In this document: positions 11,096 to 21,015 of the stretch, piece after piece
Layout: each line of letters opens with the position of its first letter
Position numbering within the stretch: the first letter of the stretch is position 1
Assembly: GCF_001642575.1 (NCBI RefSeq)
Contig: NZ_LXNG01000030.1
Span: 1 to 37,754 of the forward strand
From: Xanthomonas floridensis
GTDB taxonomy: Bacteria; Pseudomonadota; Gammaproteobacteria; Xanthomonadales; Xanthomonadaceae
DNA length: 37,754 nt
Reading direction: 5' to 3'
Program-made: the position numbers and the translations under genes
The notes under the pieces: model-generated
The model's database searches: none
The model's input: only the letters and a program-made list of their open reading frames with translations
What the model was told of the DNA's origin: nothing

Positions 11096-12415
11096 TTAAT
11101 GCGCGGTTCGGTAAGGCCCCCAAGCAGGTTCTCTCACATCGCCATCGGCCAGAACCAGACGCTGCCGCACCCGAGCGTCGGAAGACACCGCGTAGAGCAC
11201 GCCACGACCACCCTCGCGCGCTGCGTACAGCACCATGCTGGCGTTAGGCGCAAAGCTCGGCGATTCGTCCAGCGACCCCGGCGACAGCGTGCTCCAGCTC
11301 GGCGAACCCAGGCTGCGGTCCATCATCGCGATGCGGTAGCTGTTGCCGCTACCCTGGGCCACGGCGATCTTCTTGCCATCGAACGACACGCTGGCAGTGG
11401 CGTTGTAGTTGCCCTGGAAGGTCACGCGGTTGGCGCTGCCGCCGCTGGCGGCCACTTGGTAGATCTGCGGACGACCGCCGCGATCGGAGGTGAAGTAGAT
11501 GCTGCCGCCATCCGGCGCCCAGGTCGGCTCGGTGTCGATCCCGAAGTGGTTGGTCAGCTGGGTCAGCTGCTTGCTGCCCAGGTCCATCACGTAAATCTCG
11601 GGGTTGCCGCTGCGCGACAGGGCCAGCGCCAGGCGACGGCCATCGGGCGAGAACGAGGGCGCGCCGTTGATGCCACGGAAGCTGGACACCAGTTCACGGG
11701 CGCCGGTGGCGATGTCCTGCAGGTAGATCGAGGAGTTGCCGCGCTCGAAGCTCACGTAAGCCAGCTTCTTGCCGTCCGGGCTCCAGTTCGGCGACAGCAA
11801 TGGCTCGGCCGAACGCACGATGGTCTGCGGGTTGTAGCCGTCCGAATCGGCCACCATCAGCGCATAGCGCATTGCGCCGCCCTTGCCGCTGGCGGTCACA
11901 TAGGCAATGCGGGTCCAGAATGCGCCACGCACGCCGGTGATCTTTTCGTAGATCGCATCGGCCATCTGGTGCGAAACGTCACGCATCGCATTGGCGCGCG
12001 CGGTCATCGCCAGACCGAGCATGCGCTCGCCCTTGGCCACGTCGAACAATTCGTACTCGACGCGATACGCGCCCTCGCCTGCGTCCATCACGCGGCCGAC
12101 GACGATGTAGTTCTGCTTGAGCGTGCGCCAAGTCTGGAACTGCACCTCGGTACCGCGGGTCGGCTTTTCGACGATCTGCGCGGCAGGCAGCGTGCGGAAC
12201 TGGCCGGAACGATCCAGGTCGGCACCGACCACGGCCGACACATCGGTCTGCGGCGCGGTTCCGGAGCCCTGGTAGGGCATGGGGACAACAGTGATCGGCG
12301 TCGCCGAGGCGCTACCGCCCACGATATCGATGGTGAGCCCTTGCTGTTGCGCGAGCGCGCTCAGCGGCAACAACAGGGCGGTCAGGGCGGCTAGCCAACG
12401 CAGCGGTTTTTTCAT
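11096..12415 (-). CDS. tolB: Tol-Pal system beta-propeller protein TolB
   Basis: A periplasmic protein that binds Pal and TolA. The start chosen is MKKPLRWLAAL at 12415, which gives a clean signal peptide ending SALAQ; the longer frame adds 22 residues with no signal character. The 439 residues comprise the N-terminal domain (about 25-165) and a six-bladed propeller whose blades repeat SPDGKKLAYVS, SPDGRRLALAL, APDGGSIYFTS and SFDGKKIAVAQ. It is separated from tolA by 262 bases, unusually long for this operon, so it may have its own promoter. Confidence 0.96.
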   Translation of the reverse strand: MKKPLRWLAALTALLLPLSALAQQQGLTIDIVGGSASATPITVVPMPYQGSGTAPQTDVSAVVGADLDRSGQFRTLPAAQIVEKPTRGTEVQFQTWRTLKQNYIVVGRVMDAGEGAYRVEYELFDVAKGERMLGLAMTARANAMRDVSHQMADAIYEKITGVRGAFWTRIAYVTASGKGGAMRYALMVADSDGYNPQTIVRSAEPLLSPNWSPDGKKLAYVSFERGNSSIYLQDIATGARELVSSFRGINGAPSFSPDGRRLALALSRSGNPEIYVMDLGSKQLTQLTNHFGIDTEPTWAPDGGSIYFTSDRGGRPQIYQVAASGGSANRVTFQGNYNATASVSFDGKKIAVAQGSGNSYRIAMMDRSLGSPSWSTLSPGSLDESPSFAPNASMVLYAAREGGRGVLYAVSSDARVRQRLVLADGDVREPAWGPYRTAH

Positions 12416-12677
12416 GGACGGCTCGGATCTGGCAGGAAAAGTGGGCAAGGGATACCAATCAGCGAGTGAACATACTCGCAATCATGAACGCGACAGCGTG
12501 AAAATGGAGCGAGCAGAAGCCTGGCACAGCGACGTCATGGAATAGAAAAAGGCTGGGCGTCGCCTGGCCGGCGGCGACGACTCTATCCCAACGCCAGCGA
12601 CACCTCCCGGCAACCGACACCCGGCACCTGCGCTGCGGCGCCGGCCGGCACTGCCACGCCGACGCCAGGTGCGGGCA
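12416..12677 (-). other. 262-base tolA-tolB gap with a hairpin
   Basis: No credible gene is present. On the minus strand a GTCGCC/GGCGAC stem (12559-12564 and 12573-12578) lies about 100 bases after the tolA stop and is followed, after 8 bases, by a short T run (A at 12546-12550). This could attenuate transcription between tolA and tolB. A promoter for tolB would have to lie in the AT-richer part at 12440-12545, but I see no convincing -35/-10 pair. Confidence 0.4.
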
Positions 12678-13718
12678 TCACTGATCCTGCGCGGTGAACA
12701 CGAAGGTCAGGTTGCGCTGGAACACCGATTCGAAGCCGCGATACGGCAGCGGCTGCGCGCTCAATACCGCCGCTTCGATCGAGCGCTGGCCAGCCTCGTC
12801 GTATGGGCAACCCGGCGCGACCTTGGCCTCCATGACGCTGCCACCGGGCAGCTGACGGATGTTGATGGTGCACTTCTGGCCGGGCGGCACGGAGGGCGGA
12901 CGCACCCACTGCGCCAGCACCTTCTGCTGGATCGCGGCGGCGTACTTGGCCGACAGGTCGGTACTGGTACCGCCCTGCCCTGCAGTCGGCTGCGCGCTGG
13001 TCGCCGCGGCGGCAGAGGCTTGCTGCGCACGCGCAGCGGCCACCTGCCGCAGCTTTTGCTCGGCCAACGCGGCTTCCTTGGTGGCCTGCTCGCGCTGGCG
13101 GCGGATATCGGCAATCTTCTTCTCGCGCTCGGCGTCGGCGGCTGCCTGCTGCGCGGCGGCCTGCTTCTTCTTGGCGTCGGCCTCTTCCTGCTGCTTGGCC
13201 AGGCGAAGTTTCTGCTCGGCCTCTTCCTGGCGCTTGCGCTCGGTCAGGTCGATCTGTTCCTGGCGACGCTTGGCCTCCTGTTCCTGCTTGGCCTTTTCAG
13301 CGGAAATGGCCAACGCATCGACCTTGTCCTGGTCGATCTTGTCCGGCTGGGCCACGCGCTCCTGCGCCTGCGCCTGCTGCGGGGTGGGCGCATCCTGCGG
13401 GTGCGGCTCGGGAATCGGCTGCGGTGGCGGCACGCTGTCTTCCGGCGCAGGCTCGGGCAGCGGTGCCGGCGGGGGCGGTGCCTCCACCGGGGTGGCCTTC
13501 AATGCCTGACGCGCCACGCGCGCCTCGGCCGCGGAGACGTCCAGCGAAGCCTCCATGCTGGGGTCGCCCGCAGCCGGTTCCACCGAACGTTCCGGCGACC
13601 ACAGCCAGCCGGCGATGAACACCAGCGCGACCAGTACATGCACGACCAAGGCCAGGACCACCGGCCGCAGCCAGCCATCCTCGCGCGCACCTTGCGTGGG
13701 GAATGCGTCAGCGTGCAT
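12678..13718 (-). CDS. tolA: Tol-Pal system protein TolA
   Basis: TolA spans from inner membrane to outer membrane and couples the TolQR motor to TolB and Pal. The 346 residues show a single N-terminal transmembrane helix (about 19-42), a Pro-rich linker (PPPPAPLPEPAPEDSVPPPQ), a long Lys/Glu/Ala/Gln-rich helical domain (about 125-245) and a C-terminal domain with one Cys in QKCTINIRQLPGG and another in APGCPYDEAG, which form the conserved disulfide. The start overlaps the end of tolR by 11 bases, indicating coupled translation. Confidence 0.95.
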   Translation of the reverse strand: MHADAFPTQGAREDGWLRPVVLALVVHVLVALVFIAGWLWSPERSVEPAAGDPSMEASLDVSAAEARVARQALKATPVEAPPPPAPLPEPAPEDSVPPPQPIPEPHPQDAPTPQQAQAQERVAQPDKIDQDKVDALAISAEKAKQEQEAKRRQEQIDLTERKRQEEAEQKLRLAKQQEEADAKKKQAAAQQAAADAEREKKIADIRRQREQATKEAALAEQKLRQVAAARAQQASAAAATSAQPTAGQGGTSTDLSAKYAAAIQQKVLAQWVRPPSVPPGQKCTINIRQLPGGSVMEAKVAPGCPYDEAGQRSIEAAVLSAQPLPYRGFESVFQRNLTFVFTAQDQ

Positions 13719-14157
13719 CGCTGCCTGCGGTGCCGCCGGAGTCGGAAATCAGGCCCACCTTCTCGACCTTGGCCTGCTTGAGCACATCGATGGCGTCCAT
13801 GATCTTCTGGTACGGGGCGGCACGATCGCCGGCCACCACCACGCGGGCATCCTTGTCCTGCGCCACGATGGCGGCGAGTTGCGCCTGCAGCGCATTGACG
13901 TCCATTGCCTGCGGCTTGCCCTTGGGCAATTGCAGGGCCAGCTGACCATCGGCGGCGACCACCACCACCACCGGGTCCTGCTTGCTCTCCAGCGCCTTGG
14001 CGCGCGAACTGGGCAGGCTGACGTCGGTGCTCAAGGTCAGCAACGGTGCGGTCACCATGAAGATGATCAGCAGCACCAGCATCACGTCGATGTACGGCAC
14101 GACGTTGATGTCGGATTTGAGCTTGCGCTTCTTGCGGCGGGAAATACCGGAGATCAT
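13708..14157 (-). CDS. tolR: Tol-Pal system protein TolR (ExbD/TolR family)
   Basis: TolR is part of the proton-driven inner-membrane motor TolQR. The 149 residues have a positively charged N terminus, one transmembrane helix at about 22-42 with the proton-carrying Asp24 in PYIDVMLVLL, and a periplasmic domain ending in a Ser/Gly-rich tail. Length is normal. It is preceded by a 157-base gap after tolQ that has no credible gene and overlaps tolA at its end. Confidence 0.96.
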   Translation of the reverse strand: MISGISRRKKRKLKSDINVVPYIDVMLVLLIIFMVTAPLLTLSTDVSLPSSRAKALESKQDPVVVVVAADGQLALQLPKGKPQAMDVNALQAQLAAIVAQDKDARVVVAGDRAAPYQKIMDAIDVLKQAKVEKVGLISDSGGTAGSDAR

Positions 14158-14314
14158 CGCGAAACGTTCCTAATTAATCCTCGGCGCCGGGCGGCAGCGG
14201 AGTCGCGCGGCGCCCGGGTGAGGGACCGCCGCGCATGACGCTGTGCATCGACGCGACTGGCTCGCCCGGCCACGTCCCGCATCAAACCATGCGGGTGCAT
14301 GCCGGGAGCGCGCA

Positions 14315-15094
14315 TCACTCGTCTGCGCCAGCCTGGCGCTGCAGGATGGAGCTGAACTCGTCGGCGAAGGTTTCGTAGCGTACCGACAGCCGTTCCACGC
14401 GGGTGGTGAAGCGGTTGTAGGCCCACACCGCCGGAATCGCCACGAACAGGCCGATGGCGGTGGCGAACAGCGCTTCGGAAATACCCGGCGCCACGGCCGC
14501 GATACCGGCCTGCTCACCGCTGCTGACCATGTCGTGCATGGTCACCATGATGCCGAACACGGTACCGACCAGGCCGACGTAAGGCGCGGTGGAGCCGATG
14601 TTGGCCAGCAATTCGAGATTGCGCTCGAGCTGGTCGACCTCACGGGTGAAGGCAGTGCGCATGGCGCGCTGTGCGCCTTCGAGCTGCACCCGCGCATCCA
14701 GGCGACGGCGATCGCGCAGGCGTGAGAACTCGCGGAAGCCGCTTTCGAACATCGATTCCAGACCGCCCACGGTACGGTTGCGGTCGGTCGCCGAGGCGTA
14801 CAGCTTGGCCAGATCCGCGCCGGACCAGAAGCGGTTCTCGAACTCGTCGGCTTCGCGGTTGGCCTGCTTGAAGGCGCGCGCCTTGCGAAAAATGATGACC
14901 CAGCTGATGAACGAGCCGATCAGCAGCAGCAGCACGATGATCTTGACCGGGATGCTGGCCCGCAGGATCAGGTCCACATAGTTGATGCTGCTGTTGTGCG
15001 CCGCCGTGGCGGTTTGCGCCGCGGCCGCGGTGACTTCCTGCGGTAGTGCTTCCACTACCGTGTCCTGCAGGGCCAGGAGCAATGCAATCGACAT
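14315..15094 (-). CDS. tolQ: Tol-Pal system protein TolQ (MotA/ExbB family)
   Basis: TolQ is the stator-like proton channel of the Tol motor. The start chosen is MSIALLLALQDT at 15094, preceded by GAGGAACG; a longer frame of 321 residues runs back into ybgC and is not credible. The 259 residues have three transmembrane helices (about 45-65, 150-172 and 185-210) with the family segment YVGLVGTVFGIM and the channel region ISEALFATAIGLFVAIPAV. It starts 11 bases after the ybgC stop. Confidence 0.96.
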   Translation of the reverse strand: MSIALLLALQDTVVEALPQEVTAAAAQTATAAHNSSINYVDLILRASIPVKIIVLLLLIGSFISWVIIFRKARAFKQANREADEFENRFWSGADLAKLYASATDRNRTVGGLESMFESGFREFSRLRDRRRLDARVQLEGAQRAMRTAFTREVDQLERNLELLANIGSTAPYVGLVGTVFGIMVTMHDMVSSGEQAGIAAVAPGISEALFATAIGLFVAIPAVWAYNRFTTRVERLSVRYETFADEFSSILQRQAGADE

Positions 15095-15105
15095 CCGTTC
15101 GTTCC

Positions 15106-15564
15106 TCAGTAATCGGATTCTGGGGTTTCTAAAGCTTTCAAAACGTCGTACACCGCGTCGTCCATGCCGCAGGGGCGGAAGTCGCTGGCGCTGAGTGCGG
15201 CAATGCGCACCTGAGCGGTCAACAGCACTTCGCCCTCGCGGCGCACCGACTGCGCGAACAGCAGGCTGGCCCGTTTGCATTTCAACACCACCGCCGACAC
15301 CGACAGCGCGTCGTCAAGCCGGGCCGGCTTGAGGAAATCCAGTTGCATCGAGCGGACCGCAAACACCAGACCATGCTGCTGGCGCATCGCCTCCTGCCCG
15401 TAACCGGCCGCGCGCATCCATTCGGTGCGCGCACGTTCCAGAAAGGCGACATAGCGCGCGTGGTAAACCACCCCGCCGGCGTCGGTATCTTCCCAGTAAA
15501 TGCGTGTCGGCCAACTGAATACAGGCAGGGAATCGGGAGACGGGAATCGGGAATCGGCAGTCAT
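15106..15564 (-). CDS. ybgC: acyl-CoA thioesterase YbgC with a repeat-derived N terminus
   Basis: A hot-dog-fold thioesterase that is the usual first gene of tol-pal operons. The motif EDTDAGGVVYHARYVAFLER contains the catalytic Asp28 and His35. The start chosen, ATG at 15564, gives 152 residues. Its first 13 residues (MTADSRFPSPDSL) are encoded by the GATTCCC-type short repeat that recurs in gaps elsewhere in the window, so the repeat has been captured as the 5' coding end. A further upstream ATG at 15654 would overlap ruvB and is unlikely. No start between the repeat and PVFSWPTR is available except CTG. Confidence 0.9.
   Translation of the reverse strand: MTADSRFPSPDSLPVFSWPTRIYWEDTDAGGVVYHARYVAFLERARTEWMRAAGYGQEAMRQQHGLVFAVRSMQLDFLKPARLDDALSVSAVVLKCKRASLLFAQSVRREGEVLLTAQVRIAALSASDFRPCGMDDAVYDVLKALETPESDY
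15528..15562. repeat. GGGAATC short repeat overlapping the ybgC start
   Basis: Units of GGGAATCG are repeated with small variations. The same family occurs at 20386-20482, 21016-21145, 23270-23312 and 23905-23941. Here it lies inside the ybgC coding start. Confidence 0.75.
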
Positions 15565-15616
15565 GGGGACGGAGTATTGGTCAAGACGGCTCGGGCGAGC
15601 GACAAACGGAGCGGCG

Positions 15617-16657
15617 TCAAAACAGGTCTCCCGGCTCGCCGATGCCTGGTGCACGGTCCCTTGGCGGCTTCAGGCCCAGGTGCAGATAGGCCTTGGGCGT
15701 GACCATGCGGCCGCGCGCGGTACGGATCAAGAAGCCCTGCTGGATCAGGTAGGGCTCGACCACGTCTTCCAGCGTGCCGCGTTCTTCCGACAGTGAGGCC
15801 GCCAGCGATTCCACGCCCACCGGGCCGCCGTCGAAGTGGTCGACGATGGTGCGCAGCATGCGGCGGTCGAGCTCGTCAAAGCCCTCCGGATCCACTTTCA
15901 GCATCTGCATGGCCGCCTGCGCCACCGGCAGATCGATATGGCCGGCAGCCTTGACCTGCGCGTAGTCGCGCACCCGGCGCAGCAGGCGATTGGCGATACG
16001 CGGCGTGCCACGGGCGCGACGCGCGATCTCGGCCGCGCCTTCCGGCGTGCAATCGATGCCGAGGATGGCCGCCGAGCGGATCACGATACGGGTCAACTCC
16101 TGCGGGGAATAGAACTCCAGCCGCTGCACGATGCCAAAGCGGTCGCGCAAGGGCGCGGTCAGCAGGCCGGCACGGGTGGTGGCGCCGATCAGGGTAAACG
16201 GCGGCAGATCGATCTTGATCGAGCGCGCCGCGGGGCCGTCGCCGATCATGATATCGATCTGGAAATCTTCCATCGCCGGGTACAGCACTTCTTCCACCAC
16301 CGGCGACAGCCGATGGATCTCGTCGATGAACAACACATCGTGCGGCTGCAGGTTGGTCAGCAGCGCGGCCAGATCGCCGGCCTTTTCGATCACCGGGCCG
16401 GAGGTCACGCGCAGGCTGACGCCCAGCTCATTGGCGATGACATGGCTGAGCGTGGTCTTGCCCAGGCCCGGTGGCCCGAAGATGAGCACATGGTCCATCG
16501 CCTCGCCGCGCGCCTTGGCGGCCTGGATGTAGATCTCCATCTGCTCGCGCACCGGCTGCTGGCCGAGATAATCGGCCAGGCGCTTGGGGCGGATGCTCGC
16601 ATCGGCGGCATCGTCTTCGCGGGTGGCGCTGCTGGCGATGATGCGCTGCTCGGTCAT
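15617..16657 (-). CDS. ruvB: Holliday junction branch migration helicase RuvB
   Basis: RuvB is the hexameric AAA+ motor of the RuvABC resolvasome. The 346 residues have Walker [12 protein letters not shown], Walker [10 protein letters not shown], sensor 1 GATTRAGLL, the arginine-finger region APLRDRFG, and a C-terminal winged helix DNA-binding domain ([13 protein letters not shown]). Length is standard. It lies 52 bases before ybgC and therefore leads the tol-pal block. It is separated from ruvA and ruvC by the SUKH gene and kup, a split of the ruvCAB set. Confidence 0.97.
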   Translation of the reverse strand: MTEQRIIASSATREDDAADASIRPKRLADYLGQQPVREQMEIYIQAAKARGEAMDHVLIFGPPGLGKTTLSHVIANELGVSLRVTSGPVIEKAGDLAALLTNLQPHDVLFIDEIHRLSPVVEEVLYPAMEDFQIDIMIGDGPAARSIKIDLPPFTLIGATTRAGLLTAPLRDRFGIVQRLEFYSPQELTRIVIRSAAILGIDCTPEGAAEIARRARGTPRIANRLLRRVRDYAQVKAAGHIDLPVAQAAMQMLKVDPEGFDELDRRMLRTIVDHFDGGPVGVESLAASLSEERGTLEDVVEPYLIQQGFLIRTARGRMVTPKAYLHLGLKPPRDRAPGIGEPGDLF

Positions 16658-16696
16658 CCCGCCATCTTCTCATGCCGCGCACGGATGGCCCAGAGT

Positions 16697-17815
16697 CTAG
16701 AAATCAAGCTCGGCCTGCCGCAGCACGCTGAAGAACGCATCGAAGCTCGGCGCCCGCCACGTAGGCACCAGTTGCTCCCAAAGCTCGAAATAGACCACCT
16801 CCGGCTCGCACTGCGGGCCGCGCGCGCGGTAGTCCAGGCACAGCAGGCTATCCACGTTGTGGCACGACAGCACCAGTACCCGATCCAGACCGGCATGCAG
16901 GCAGGCCGCAGCGCGGAAGTCGTCCGGGTCTTCGAACGCAGCGGCCAGATCCAGCACGCTGCCGATGCTCGCCAGCGGCGTCAGGTAGCGATCCACCAGC
17001 ACGCATTCCCAATCCACGTAGTGATCGGACGGAAAACGGGTGCGCGGCGCCCAGCACCAGTCGGTATCTCCGCCGTCCTGGACACTGTAGAGACGCTTGA
17101 ACAATGGCGGCAGGCGCACGCCCAGGCGTGCTTCGGCGGCAGCGAAGGCATCGGTGTCCGCCGCGGCTCCGCCGTCGTTCCGGCACCCGGCGCCGCTCCA
17201 GAAGGTGGTCACTGCGGGCGGCTGCGGCTGCCACTGCACCACATCTGCGTCGTGCCTGGCCTGCAATGCGGGCGACCAGTAGTGGACATCGACCAACTGC
17301 GCCAGCAACTCGTCCACGTTGGCGAACACCGCCAGCCTGCGATTGTTGCCTGCATCGACGTAGACCAGGGTGGGCTCGGCATCCGATGCCGAATAGTCCA
17401 GGCACAGCGCCCGGCTTGGCGAACGGTCATCGGCGGCGATGACGATCAGATGGCGATCATCGCCACCGGCAGCAAGACCGGCAAATGCGTCGTCGCGGTA
17501 CTCCTCGCGAGCACGGACCTCGGCGAAAGAAAATAGCTCCGCGCTGCCAAGCAGGCGTGCACGCGAGATCAGCCATTCGGCCTTGAGCCAGTTGTCCGGC
17601 TCCTCCAGAGACTGGCCACGCGCCATCTGCACCGCGCCGCCGTCGTAGCGTGCGTACAACTCACACAGCCAGGCCGGCAGGCGGACACCGAGCCGCGCTT
17701 GCGACGCAGCGATCGCAGCATCGGTGGCCGGCACGCGCCCGAGGTTGAGTGCTTCGTCCCAGAAGGTGTCCAGGCTCGGCGAGCGCCCGTAAACCATCCA
17801 CTTGAGCGCGGCCAC
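16697..17815 (-). CDS. tandem SUKH (SMI1/KNR4) domain protein
   Basis: The 372 residues contain two copies of a SUKH-like domain, at about 10-185 and 195-365. The matching anchors are ARLGVRLPAWLCELYARYDGG and ARLGVRLPPLFKRLYSVQDGG, followed in each by a late LCLDYSA or LCLDYRA segment. SUKH domains are often immunity proteins against nuclease toxins, but there is no toxin gene beside this one. It starts 2 bases after the kup stop, so it is co-transcribed with a potassium transporter, an unusual partnership. There is no signal peptide or membrane helix, so it is cytosolic. Function unknown; immunity reservoir or regulatory scaffold are both possible. Confidence 0.85.
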   Translation of the reverse strand: MAALKWMVYGRSPSLDTFWDEALNLGRVPATDAAIAASQARLGVRLPAWLCELYARYDGGAVQMARGQSLEEPDNWLKAEWLISRARLLGSAELFSFAEVRAREEYRDDAFAGLAAGGDDRHLIVIAADDRSPSRALCLDYSASDAEPTLVYVDAGNNRRLAVFANVDELLAQLVDVHYWSPALQARHDADVVQWQPQPPAVTTFWSGAGCRNDGGAAADTDAFAAAEARLGVRLPPLFKRLYSVQDGGDTDWCWAPRTRFPSDHYVDWECVLVDRYLTPLASIGSVLDLAAAFEDPDDFRAAACLHAGLDRVLVLSCHNVDSLLCLDYRARGPQCEPEVVYFELWEQLVPTWRAPSFDAFFSVLRQAELDF

Positions 17816-17817
17816 GC

Positions 17818-19725
17818 TCAGATCTCCACTTGCGCGCCCAACTCGACCAGGCGGTTACCGGGGATGCGGAAGAAGCCGGTGGCCGGGGCGGCATTGCGAT
17901 GCATCAGCGCAAACAGCTTGTCGCGCCAGATCGGCATGCCGCGGTTGGCGCTGGCCACGATGGTCTCGCGGCTGGCGAAGAAGGTGGTGTCCATCGGGTC
18001 GAAATGGATGCCGCCCTGGTCGCAGGAACGCATCAGCGCCAGCGGCACGTCGGGCGTTTCCATGAAGCCGAAGCGCACGTAGACGCGGTAGAACTCATCG
18101 CCGATCGATTCGATCTGCAGACGCTTGTCCACCGGCGCATACGGAATCGGCAGCGTGTCCACGTTGAGGAAGATGTTGCGTTCGTGCAGCACCTTGTTGT
18201 GCTTGAGGTTATGCATCAACGCATGCGGCACCACCATCGGATCGGCGGTCAGGAACACCGCCATGCCGGGCACACGTGCCGGCGGCGCCAGCATCAGCCC
18301 GGGCAGGAAGCTGTCGATGCGGATACCGTCCTTGCGGATCTCTTCGCGCAACAGCGCGCGACCGCGGCGCCAGGTGCGCATCAGGGTGAACACCACGATG
18401 CCCAGCGCCAACGGGAACCAGGCGCCCTGCAGCAGCTTGGCGCCGTTGGCGATCACGAAGGCCAGTTCGATGAGGAAGAACACCACGCACAGCGGCAGCA
18501 CCCAGCTGCGCCAGCGCGGCCACAGCGCGCGCGCCACCAGCGCCAGCAGCAGGGTGTCGATCAGCATGGTCATCGACACCGAGATGCCGTAGGCCACCGC
18601 CAGATTGGTGGAGCTGCGGAAGATCAGCACCAGCGCGATCACCATCACCATCAGCAACCAGTTGATGCCGGGCACGTAGATCTGGCCGATGGTGTCGCGC
18701 GAGGTGTGCTTGACCAGCATGCGCGGGATGTAGCCCAGCTGCATGGCCTGGCGCGCCACCGAATAGGCGCCGGTGATCACCGCCTGCGAGGCGATCACCG
18801 CCGCCAGCGTGGCCAGGATGATCATCGGATACAGCGCCCAGCCCGGCACCGCCTCGAAGAACGGGTTTTTCAGCGCGGACGGGTGATTGAGCACCAGCGC
18901 GCCCTGCCCCAGGTAATTGAGCAGCAGCATCGGCAGCACGAAGAAGTACCAGCCGTGGCGGATCGGGCGCGCGCCGAAATGGCCCATGTCCGCATACAGC
19001 GCCTCACCGCCGGTCACCGCCAGCACCACCGCGCCGAGAATGAAAACGCCGTGCCAGCCGTGCTCCATGAAGAAGCGGATCGCCCACCAGGGGTTGAAGG
19101 CCTTCATCACCTCCGGCGCGTCGACGATGTTCCAGATACCGATCGCGCCCAGCGACAGGAACCACAGGCAGGTGATCGGCCCGAACACCTTTCCGACCTT
19201 TTCGGTGCCGAAGCGCTGGGCCATGAATACCAGCAGCAGCACCACCACGGTGATCGGCACGATGAACGGGTGCAGGCTGGGCGCCGCGATCTCCAGGCCT
19301 TCCACCGCGCCCATCACCGAGATGGCCGGGGTAATCACGCCGTCGCCGAAGAACAGCGAGGCGCCGAAGATGCCGAGGATGCCCACCACGTACGCCGAGC
19401 GCGCCCCCTGCTTGAGGGTGCGCTGGGCCAGCGCCATCAGTGCCATGATGCCGCCCTCGCCGTCGTTGTCGGCGCGCATGATGATGGTGACGTACTTGAG
19501 CGTGACCGTGATCATCAGCGCCCAGAACGCCAGCGACAGCACGCCGAGCACGGTGTCGTGGTCGCTGGTCAACCCGTAGTGCGGCGAGAACGCCTCCTTC
19601 AGGGTGTACAGCGGGCTGGTGCCGATATCGCCGAAAACGACACCAATGGCGCCGATGACCAGGGCCATGTGGCCGTTGGCGGGCGCGTGGCCGTGGCCCG
19701 CTGCAGGAGTGGAGGTCTGTGACAT
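17818..19725 (-). CDS. kup: low-affinity potassium uptake protein Kup
   Basis: A KUP/HAK/KT-family potassium-proton symporter of the inner membrane. The 635-residue protein has the family signature [19 protein letters not shown] near residue 30, about 12 membrane helices up to residue 455, and a hydrophilic C-terminal cytosolic domain (about 460-635). The N-terminal extension [18 protein letters not shown] is His-rich. It lies between ruvA and ruvB, with 53 bases to the ruvA stop and 2 bases to the SUKH gene. Confidence 0.96.
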   Translation of the reverse strand: MSQTSTPAAGHGHAPANGHMALVIGAIGVVFGDIGTSPLYTLKEAFSPHYGLTSDHDTVLGVLSLAFWALMITVTLKYVTIIMRADNDGEGGIMALMALAQRTLKQGARSAYVVGILGIFGASLFFGDGVITPAISVMGAVEGLEIAAPSLHPFIVPITVVVLLLVFMAQRFGTEKVGKVFGPITCLWFLSLGAIGIWNIVDAPEVMKAFNPWWAIRFFMEHGWHGVFILGAVVLAVTGGEALYADMGHFGARPIRHGWYFFVLPMLLLNYLGQGALVLNHPSALKNPFFEAVPGWALYPMIILATLAAVIASQAVITGAYSVARQAMQLGYIPRMLVKHTSRDTIGQIYVPGINWLLMVMVIALVLIFRSSTNLAVAYGISVSMTMLIDTLLLALVARALWPRWRSWVLPLCVVFFLIELAFVIANGAKLLQGAWFPLALGIVVFTLMRTWRRGRALLREEIRKDGIRIDSFLPGLMLAPPARVPGMAVFLTADPMVVPHALMHNLKHNKVLHERNIFLNVDTLPIPYAPVDKRLQIESIGDEFYRVYVRFGFMETPDVPLALMRSCDQGGIHFDPMDTTFFASRETIVASANRGMPIWRDKLFALMHRNAAPATGFFRIPGNRLVELGAQVEI

Positions 19726-19778
19726 GAGTGGGCAGGGTATCGCCGAAGGGCGTGAAGAATAGGAAAGGCCGAGGCTGC

Positions 19779-20363
19779 TTAACGCAGCGCGGCCTGGAGG
19801 GCCTTGCGGATGACCGTGGCGACTTCATCGCCTTCTGCCCCGGCCTCGCGTGCCATGCGCGCGGCCTCGGCCGGCTTGTAGCCCAGTTGCTGCAGGGCGA
19901 CGGTGGCTTCGGAGATCGCGTCCGGACCGAGCTGGCCGGTGATCGGCGCGCCGCTGCTGAAGTCGGCGGCGCGGTCGCGTAGCTCCACCACCATGCGCTC
20001 GGCGGTCTTCTTGCCGATGCCGGGGATGCGGGTGAGCGCGGTGATGTCGCCACTGGTGATCAGGCGGGCGAACTCGTCCACGCTGACCCCGGACAGCACC
20101 GCCAGCGCGATCTTGGCGCCGATGCCGGTGACCTTCTGTACGTCGCGGAACAACCGCCGCTCGCCCTCGCGCAGGAAGCCGTACAGCGCAACGCTGTCTT
20201 CCTTCTGCGCGTAATGGGTGAACAGGATGACGTCGCGACCGACATCGGGCAGGTCATAGAAGGTGCTCATCGGCGCCTCCAGCTCGTAGCCCACCCCGCC
20301 CACGTCGATCACCAGCCACGGCGGCTGCTTGTAGGCCAGGATCCCGCGCAGACGGCCGATCAT
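19779..20363 (-). CDS. ruvA: Holliday junction branch migration protein RuvA
   Basis: RuvA binds the Holliday junction and loads RuvB. The start chosen is [12 protein letters not shown] at 20363, the canonical start of the family; a longer frame passes through the GGGAATC repeat. The 194 residues comprise the OB-fold domain I, domain II with two helix-hairpin-helix motifs ([15 protein letters not shown] and [16 protein letters not shown]), a flexible linker, and domain III ([16 protein letters not shown]) which contacts RuvB. Confidence 0.97.
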   Translation of the reverse strand: MIGRLRGILAYKQPPWLVIDVGGVGYELEAPMSTFYDLPDVGRDVILFTHYAQKEDSVALYGFLREGERRLFRDVQKVTGIGAKIALAVLSGVSVDEFARLITSGDITALTRIPGIGKKTAERMVVELRDRAADFSSGAPITGQLGPDAISEATVALQQLGYKPAEAARMAREAGAEGDEVATVIRKALQAALR

Positions 20364-20385
20364 TGGGCACCGCCTTGGCGGTGCC

Positions 20386-20482
20386 GGGAATGGGGAATCG
20401 GGAATGGGGAATCGCAACAGCGCGCGCTGCTGTGGACTCTGCGTTTGCAATTCCCGATTCCCGATTCCCGTTTCCCGATTCT
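20386..20482. repeat. GGGAATC repeat, inverted arms between ruvA and ruvC
   Basis: The left arm (20386-20414) is GGGAATGGGGAATCG-like and the right arm (20447-20482) is CCCGATTCCCG-like, so they can pair across a 30-base centre. It ends at the ruvC stop and lies 22 bases before the ruvA start. It may act as a transcript-processing or attenuation hairpin. Confidence 0.75.
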
Positions 20483-21006
20483 CATTTCTTCCGGCTCCAG
20501 GCCTGTTGGGTAGTGACGCCCAGACGCTGCGCGGTGGCGCGGACATGGGCGTGGGTGATGGCGACCGCCAGTGCATCGGCGGCGTCGGGCTGCAGCTTGC
20601 CTTTCAGGTTGAGCATGATGCCCACCATGTGCTGGACCTGCACCTTGTCCGCACCGCCCTTGCCGACCAGCGCGAGCTTGATTTCGGTGGCCGCGTACTC
20701 ATGCACCGGCAGGTCGCGCATGACCACCGCGCAGATTGCCGCACCGCGGGCGTGGCCGAGCTTGAGCGCCGAATCGGCACTCTTGCCCATGAAGACCTTT
20801 TCGATCGCCACTTCGTCCGGCCGATAGGTCTCGATCAACTCGCCCAGCCCGTGCAGCAGCCGCTTGAGCCGCTGGGAGAAGTCGCCCTCGCCCAGCAGCA
20901 TCAATGGCGCATGGTGCACATGCCGGCTGCGACCGCCTTCGTCGATATCGATGATGCCGACCCCGGTGCGCTGCGAGCCGGGATCGATGCCCAGGATGCG
21001 GGTCAT
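20482..21006 (-). CDS. ruvC: crossover junction endodeoxyribonuclease RuvC
   Basis: RuvC cuts Holliday junctions symmetrically. The 174 residues contain the four acidic catalytic residues Asp8 (GIDPG), Glu69 (AIEKVFMG), Asp141 and Asp144 ([11 protein letters not shown]). The His154-containing segment AITHAHV is also typical. Length is standard. It is first in the ruvC-ruvA pair and is bounded on both sides by inverted GGGAATC repeats. Confidence 0.97.
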   Translation of the reverse strand: MTRILGIDPGSQRTGVGIIDIDEGGRSRHVHHAPLMLLGEGDFSQRLKRLLHGLGELIETYRPDEVAIEKVFMGKSADSALKLGHARGAAICAVVMRDLPVHEYAATEIKLALVGKGGADKVQVQHMVGIMLNLKGKLQPDAADALAVAITHAHVRATAQRLGVTTQQAWSRKK

Positions 21007-21015
21007 CGAGCGGCC

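Noticed and set aside
17830..19722. Plus-strand 630-residue His/Arg-rich frame
   Set aside because: Mirror of kup, with no domain and strong compositional bias.
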